A DNA stretch of 64,000 nt, from the NCBI GenBank assembly GCA_016720685.1, contig JADKKC010000001.1:186001-250000 (forward strand), in the 5' to 3' direction. A program made the position numbers and the translations under genes. This document shows, piece by piece, positions 59,895-64,000 of the stretch. This DNA comes from Zoogloea sp. Its GTDB lineage: Bacteria > Pseudomonadota > Gammaproteobacteria > Burkholderiales > Rhodocyclaceae. The notes beneath the pieces are model-generated. The model did no database searches. It was not told the origin of the DNA and saw only the letters and a list, made by a program, of their open reading frames with translations. Every line of letters begins with the position of its first letter. The first letter of the stretch is position 1.

Positions 59895-62273
59895 ATGCTG
59901 ATTGTTGTTGATCCGACCCGTGTTGCCCGCCGCCTGCGCGTGCGTGGCGTGGTCCAGGGCGTGGGTTTCCGGCCTTTTGTGTATCGTTTTGCCAACTCGC
60001 TCGGCCTTGTCGGCTGGGTGCGTAACGATGGCGGCGGAGTGGAGATCGAGATTGAAGGCAGCGAGCCGCTGGTGGATGCCTTCACGCAGTGCCTCGCCAG
60101 CGAGGCGCCACCGCTGGCGCGAGTGGATTCCATCGAGCCCGAGGTGATTCCGCCCGACCACGCGCGCCGGGATTTCGTGATCCTGCCGAGCGCCGAAGGT
60201 GCGGTTGCCACGGCCATCGGCCCCGACGTGGGGGTTTGCCACGCCTGCCTCACCGAACTTTTCAATAGTGACGACCGGCGCTGGCGCTACCCCTTCATCA
60301 ACTGCACCCATTGCGGCCCGCGCTACACCATCACGCGCAGCCTGCCCTACGACCGGGCGCGCACCAGCATGGCCAGCTTTGTGTTGTGCCCCGGCTGCGC
60401 TGCCGAATACGCCCACCCGGGCGACCGCCGCTTCCATGCCGAACCCAACGCCTGTCCGGTGTGCGGCCCGCAACTGAGCCTCTTCGAGGCCCACGGCGTG
60501 CCGGCCATTGCCCGCGACCCGCTGGCCGAAACCCTGCGCCGCCTGCAGCTTGGCGAGATTGTCGCAATCAAGGGCCTGGGGGGCTTTCACCTCGCCTGCG
60601 ACGCCGCCAATCCCGAGGCGGTGGCCCGCCTGCGCCAGCGCAAGGGCCGCCCTCACCAGCCTCTCGCACTGATGCTTGCCAGCAGCGCCAGCGTGGCCGG
60701 CCGGGCCCGGCTGTCGGCGCCCGAAGCCGCCGCGCTCGAAAGCGCCGAGCGGCCCATCGTACTGCTCGACAAGCTGGAGGGCTTCGATGCGGCCTTTCCC
60801 GGCGTCGCCCCCGACCTCGACGAAGTCGGCGTCATGCTGCCCTACACGCCTATCCATTACCTGCTCTTTCACGAGGCCGCCGGGCGCCCGGCGGGCACCG
60901 AATGGCTTGCCCAGGCGCAGCCGCTGGCGCTCGTGATGACCAGCGCCAACCCCAATGGCGAGCCGCTGGTGCAGCGCAACGACGAAGCCCTCGAGCGCCT
61001 TTCCGAAATTGCCGACGTGCTGCTGATGCACAACCGCGACATCGTCGTGCGCTGCGACGACTCGGTGCTGCGCCTGCGCCCCGACCTGCCCGCCGCGGCC
61101 GGCGAGGCCACCGGCGCCGGTGTGCAGTTTTTGCGCCGGGCCCGTGGCTTTACGCCGCTGGCGATGCCGCTGGACGACGACGGCCCGGCGGTGCTGGCCT
61201 TCGGTGCCCATTTCAAGGCCACCCTGTGCCTGGCCCGCGGCAGCGAAGCCTTTTTGTCCCAGCACATCGGGGGCCTCGACAGCCCGGCTGCCTGCACTGC
61301 ACTGGATGAAGCCGCCGCCCACCTGCAGAGCATCCTGTCGGTGCGCCCGGCGGCCGTCGCCCACGACGCCCACCCCGACTATTACTCGACCCGCGCCGCG
61401 CTGGACATGGCCGACGCGTTCGACCTGCCGTCCGTCGCCGTCCAGCACCACCACGCCCACATCGCCGCGGTGTGCGCCGAGCATCGCCTCGACGGCCCGG
61501 TGATCGGCCTGGCTGCGGACGGGGTGGGGCTCGGCACCGACGGCCTGCCCTGGGGCGGCGAACTGCTTTACGTGGATGGCGCCGAGTTTCGTCGTCTCGG
61601 CCACCTCAGCCCGCTGCCGCTGCCCGGCGGCGACCGTGCCGCCCGCGAGCCCTGGCGCATGGCCTGCGGCGTGCTCCACGCGCTGGGCCGCGGCGAAGAC
61701 GCGCTCCTCCGCTTTGCCGACCGACCCGGTGTCGAGCAGGTTTTATCGATGCTCGTGCGCGGCACCCGCTGCCCGCCCACTACCGGCCTCGGGCGCTGGT
61801 TCGATGCCGCCGCCGGCCTGCTCGGCGTTTGCTACACGATGAGCTTCGAAGGCCAGGCCGCGATGCGCCTCGAAACCCTGGCCCGCCGCTTCGGCGAAAG
61901 CCTGCCGCTGTCTGGCGGCTACTACATCGATGCACCGCGGGCGGACGGCATGGCGGTGCTCAACTTCTACCCGCTCCTGATGCAGCTGGTCGACGAGCAG
62001 GACGCCGCTCGCGGTGCCGCCCACTTCCATGCCACGCTGATCGAGGGGCTGGTCCGCTGGGTTGCCAATGCTGCGCAGGCCACCGGCATCCGCCGCGTGG
62101 CCCTGTCCGGCGGTTGCCTGCACAACCGGCTGCTTGCCGTCGGTCTGCGTTCCAGGCTGTCGGCGCGTGGCCTGGCGGTTTTCGAAGCCCAGCACGTTCC
62201 GCCCGGTGACGGCGGCATCGCCCTCGGGCAGGCCTGGGTTGCCCGGGCCGAGCTGCGCAGGGGGCTGTTGTGA
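59895..62273 (+). CDS. hypF: Carbamoyltransferase HypF
   Basis: The product is 792 residues, normal for HypF, which makes the cyanide ligands of the NiFe site from carbamoyl phosphate with HypE. In order: acylphosphatase-like domain ('RLRVRGVVQGVGFRPFVYRF'), two zinc fingers ('CHACLTEL' with 'CTHCGP', 'CPGCAAEY' with 'CPVCGP'), a YrdC-like ATP-binding domain ('KGLGGFHLACDA'), and a Kae1-like carbamoyltransferase domain with 'VAVQHHHAHIAAV' and 'LSGGCLHNRLL'. The start ATG at 59895 lies 7 bases after the hypB stop. Confidence 0.96.
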   Translation: MLIVVDPTRVARRLRVRGVVQGVGFRPFVYRFANSLGLVGWVRNDGGGVEIEIEGSEPLVDAFTQCLASEAPPLARVDSIEPEVIPPDHARRDFVILPSAEGAVATAIGPDVGVCHACLTELFNSDDRRWRYPFINCTHCGPRYTITRSLPYDRARTSMASFVLCPGCAAEYAHPGDRRFHAEPNACPVCGPQLSLFEAHGVPAIARDPLAETLRRLQLGEIVAIKGLGGFHLACDAANPEAVARLRQRKGRPHQPLALMLASSASVAGRARLSAPEAAALESAERPIVLLDKLEGFDAAFPGVAPDLDEVGVMLPYTPIHYLLFHEAAGRPAGTEWLAQAQPLALVMTSANPNGEPLVQRNDEALERLSEIADVLLMHNRDIVVRCDDSVLRLRPDLPAAAGEATGAGVQFLRRARGFTPLAMPLDDDGPAVLAFGAHFKATLCLARGSEAFLSQHIGGLDSPAACTALDEAAAHLQSILSVRPAAVAHDAHPDYYSTRAALDMADAFDLPSVAVQHHHAHIAAVCAEHRLDGPVIGLAADGVGLGTDGLPWGGELLYVDGAEFRRLGHLSPLPLPGGDRAAREPWRMACGVLHALGRGEDALLRFADRPGVEQVLSMLVRGTRCPPTTGLGRWFDAAAGLLGVCYTMSFEGQAAMRLETLARRFGESLPLSGGYYIDAPRADGMAVLNFYPLLMQLVDEQDAARGAAHFHATLIEGLVRWVANAAQATGIRRVALSGGCLHNRLLAVGLRSRLSARGLAVFEAQHVPPGDGGIALGQAWVARAELRRGLL

Positions 62274-62572
62274 CGCGGGTTGGCAAGAAGTCGCTGCACA
62301 CGGCCGCCACCGTGCGCCGGCTGGAAGATATTCCCAACATCGGCAAGGCTGTCGCCAAGGACTTGCGCGGCCTTGGAATCACCGCGCCGGGGGCACTTTG
62401 CGGGCGCGATCCCTACGCGCTTTACGCCCAGCTCAACGCCGCCACCGGCATGCGCGTCGATCCCTGCATGCTCGACACCTTCATCGCCGCCACCCGCTTC
62501 ATGGCCGGTGAGCCGGCCCGGCCATGGTGGGCCTATACCGCCGAACGCAAGGCGCGCCTCGGCCAGAAATAG
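62270..62572 (+). CDS. Small helix-hairpin-helix protein (Cdd1/mitomycin-resistance-like)
   Basis: The product is 100 residues starting with GTG at 62270, overlapping the hypF stop (GTGA). 'TVRRLEDIPNIGKAVAKDLRGLGI' is a helix-hairpin-helix of the type seen in Cdd1/'pathogenicity locus' proteins, and 'DPYALYAQLNAATGMRVDPCMLDTFIAATRFM' is the rest of that family's signature. Such proteins are often annotated as mitomycin resistance or DNA-binding proteins. Its insertion between hypF and hypC is not part of the classical hydrogenase set, and any link is unknown. Confidence 0.8.
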   Translation: MTRVGKKSLHTAATVRRLEDIPNIGKAVAKDLRGLGITAPGALCGRDPYALYAQLNAATGMRVDPCMLDTFIAATRFMAGEPARPWWAYTAERKARLGQK

Positions 62573-62595
62573 CAGAAGGACAGAAGGAGCCCCTC

Positions 62596-62832
62596 ATGTG
62601 CCTCGCCATCCCGACCCGTGTCATCGCACTTCTCCCTGACGGCCAGGCCGTGGTCGAACTGGGGGGCGTGAGAAAAACAATCTCCGTCGAACTGGTCGAC
62701 GGCCTGGCCGTGGGCGATTACGTGATCGTCCACGTCGGCTACGCGCTCACCCGGCTCGACCCGGAAGAAGCGGAGCAGACCCTTGCGCTGATGCGTGAAG
62801 CCGGCATCGATACCGCCGGGGTGGCCGGATGA
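62596..62832 (+). CDS. hypC: Hydrogenase maturation chaperone HypC
   Basis: The product is 78 residues starting MCLAIPTRV, with the essential Cys2 that carries the Fe(CN)2CO group and binds HypD. AAGGAG lies just before the ATG at 62596, which fixes the start. The rest ('AVVELGGVRKTISVELVD', 'VGDYVIVHVGYALTRLD', 'EEAEQTLALMREAG') is the normal HypC/HupF OB-fold. It overlaps hypD by four bases (ATGA). Confidence 0.96.
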   Translation: MCLAIPTRVIALLPDGQAVVELGGVRKTISVELVDGLAVGDYVIVHVGYALTRLDPEEAEQTLALMREAGIDTAGVAG

Positions 62833-63968
62833 AATACGTGGATGATTTTCGCGATGGCGAGATCGCCCGCGGACTTGCCGCCGCCATCGCCCGCGAAGTC
62901 GAGCCCGGCCGGCGCTACGCCTTCATGGAGTTCTGCGGTGGCCACACCCACGCCATCTCCCGCTACGGCGTCACCGACCTGCTGCCGCCCGCGGTGCGCA
63001 TGATCCACGGCCCCGGCTGCCCGGTCTGCGTGCTGCCCATCGGCCGCATCGACCAGGCGATCCAGCTGGCCCTGGACGAGGGCGTCACCGTTTGCAGCTA
63101 TGGCGACACCCTGCGCGTGCCGGCCTCGGAGGGCCTGTCGATGCTGCGCGCCCGGGCCCGGGGCGCCGACATCCGCATGATCTACTCGGCCGCCGACGCG
63201 CTGGCGCTGGCGCAACGGGAGCCGGAGCGGCAGGTGGTGTTCTTCGCCATCGGCTTTGAAACCACGACGCCGCCCACCGCGCTGGTGATTCGCCAGGCGG
63301 CGAAGCTCGGCCTGAAGAATTTCAGCGTGTTGTGCTGCCACGTGCTCACGCCGCCGGCCATCACCGCAATCCTGGATTCGCCGGAAGTGCGTGATCTCGG
63401 CATCGTGCCCCTGGATGGCTTCATCGGTCCGGCCCATGTCAGCACGGTGATCGGCACCCGGCCTTACGCCGGCTTTGCCGCTGGATACCGCAAGCCGGTG
63501 GTGATCGCCGGCTTCGAGCCCCTCGACGTGATGCAGGCCATCCGCATGCTGGTGCGTCAGGTGAATGAAGGCCGGGCCGAGGTCGAGAACGAATTCACCC
63601 GGGCCGTCACCGCGGAGGGCAACCTCAAGGCCCAGGCGCTGATGGCCGAGGTGCTCGAGTTGCGCAGCGAGTTTGAATGGCGCGGCCTTGGCGTGCTGCC
63701 CAATTCCGCGCTGAAGATCCGCGAGGGTTTTGCAGCCTTCGATGCCGAGGCACGCTTCGGGCTCCGCTATCGGCCGGTGCCCGATCACAAATCCTGCGAT
63801 TGCGGCGCGATCCTGCGCGGCGTCAAGCAGCCCCTCGACTGCAAGCTCTTCGGCACGGTGTGCACCCCCGAAACGCCGATGGGTTCGTGCATGGTGTCGT
63901 CCGAAGGCGCCTGCGCCGCCCATTACACCTATGGGCGTTTTCGCGACATTCCAGTCACGGTGGCGTGA
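62829..63968 (+). CDS. hypD: Hydrogenase maturation protein HypD
   Basis: The product is 379 residues, normal size. HypD holds a [4Fe-4S] cluster and is the scaffold on which HypC, HypE and HypD assemble the Fe(CN)2CO unit. The family motifs are 'FMEFCGGHTHAI', 'IHGPGCPVCVLPI', 'FAIGFETTTPPTA', 'GFIGPAHVSTVIG' and the C-terminal cysteine region 'DHKSCDCGAILRG' and 'CKLFGTVCTPETPMGSCMVSSEGAC'. A GTGA/ATGA overlap with hypC couples translation. Confidence 0.96.
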   Translation: MKYVDDFRDGEIARGLAAAIAREVEPGRRYAFMEFCGGHTHAISRYGVTDLLPPAVRMIHGPGCPVCVLPIGRIDQAIQLALDEGVTVCSYGDTLRVPASEGLSMLRARARGADIRMIYSAADALALAQREPERQVVFFAIGFETTTPPTALVIRQAAKLGLKNFSVLCCHVLTPPAITAILDSPEVRDLGIVPLDGFIGPAHVSTVIGTRPYAGFAAGYRKPVVIAGFEPLDVMQAIRMLVRQVNEGRAEVENEFTRAVTAEGNLKAQALMAEVLELRSEFEWRGLGVLPNSALKIREGFAAFDAEARFGLRYRPVPDHKSCDCGAILRGVKQPLDCKLFGTVCTPETPMGSCMVSSEGACAAHYTYGRFRDIPVTVA

Positions 63969-63969
63969 C

Positions 63970-64000
63970 ATGGGAAACGGCGCGCCGACCGAGACCACGC
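63970..64000 (+). CDS. hypE: Probable start of hypE, cut by window edge
   Basis: An ATG begins one base after the hypD stop and the frame stays open for the ten codons in view. The hypC-hypD-hypE order is the usual one and the spacing fits an operon, but the few residues visible do not identify the gene. The assignment rests on position. Confidence 0.4.
   Translation, partial: MGNGAPTETT

Overview
The window looks like a chromosomal segment of a GC-rich betaproteobacterium, most likely in or near the Rhodocyclales (Azoarcus/Thauera/Zoogloea-like). This is inferred from the GC-rich codon use, the Calvin-subtype class II aldolase next to pyruvate kinase, a DUF3422 gene, the order ftsY / paired M16 proteases / rsmD / coaD / YfhL-type ferredoxin, the order mutM / TPR protein / lolB / ispE / tRNA-Gln / prs / rplY / pth, and a NiFe-hydrogenase maturation operon. 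Nothing in the window fixes the species.

Layout. (1) 1-6.1 kb, minus strand: a DUF3422 gene cut by the window edge, a small coiled-coil membrane protein, class II fructose-bisphosphate aldolase, pyruvate kinase and a CHASE-PAS-GGDEF diguanylate cyclase. (2) 6.4-11.2 kb, plus strand: dTDP-L-rhamnose genes rfbB, rfbD, rfbA, rfbC, then the UDP-GlcNAc 2-epimerase gene wecB, closed by a strong terminator. A GTAG-type REP inverted pair lies between rfbB and rfbD. (3) 11.2-29.5 kb, minus strand: about nineteen tightly packed genes encoding a contractile phage-tail-like particle. They include sheath, tube, chaperone-slot protein, Pro/Ala-rich protein, gpD-like hub, circularisation-domain adaptor, PG-binding-like protein, gpV-like spike, a triple-repeat protein, gp25, baseplate J, gpI-like, and two fibres with a shared N-terminus. 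No capsid, terminase, integrase or lysis gene is seen. (4) 29.6-38.9 kb, minus strand, directly upstream: four genes joined by ATGA overlaps. They encode a sensor/MFS/substrate-binding fusion, a formyltransferase-like enzyme, a TIR protein and a STAND NTPase with a membrane segment and WD40 repeats. (5) 39-53 kb: housekeeping genes. (6) 53-58 kb: a chemoreceptor with a periplasmic c-type haem motif, ilvD, a FemAB-like remnant and an unusual membrane protein with repeated tryptophans and a zinc ribbon. (7) 58.5-64 kb: hypA-hypB-hypF-(HHH protein)-hypC-hypD and the first codons of a probable hypE.

The most interesting stretch is 11.2-38.9 kb: a contractile-tail cassette headed by a translationally coupled sensor/TIR/STAND module. 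I read this as a candidate regulated injection or conflict system. The linkage is seen in the sequence; the function is inferred.

Five genes carry single-base frameshifts that split otherwise intact products: two distal tail genes, the TIR gene, ilvD and hypB. Because two of these are conserved metabolic or maturation genes, sequence error is as likely as real decay. I annotate each as one gene with the shift stated.
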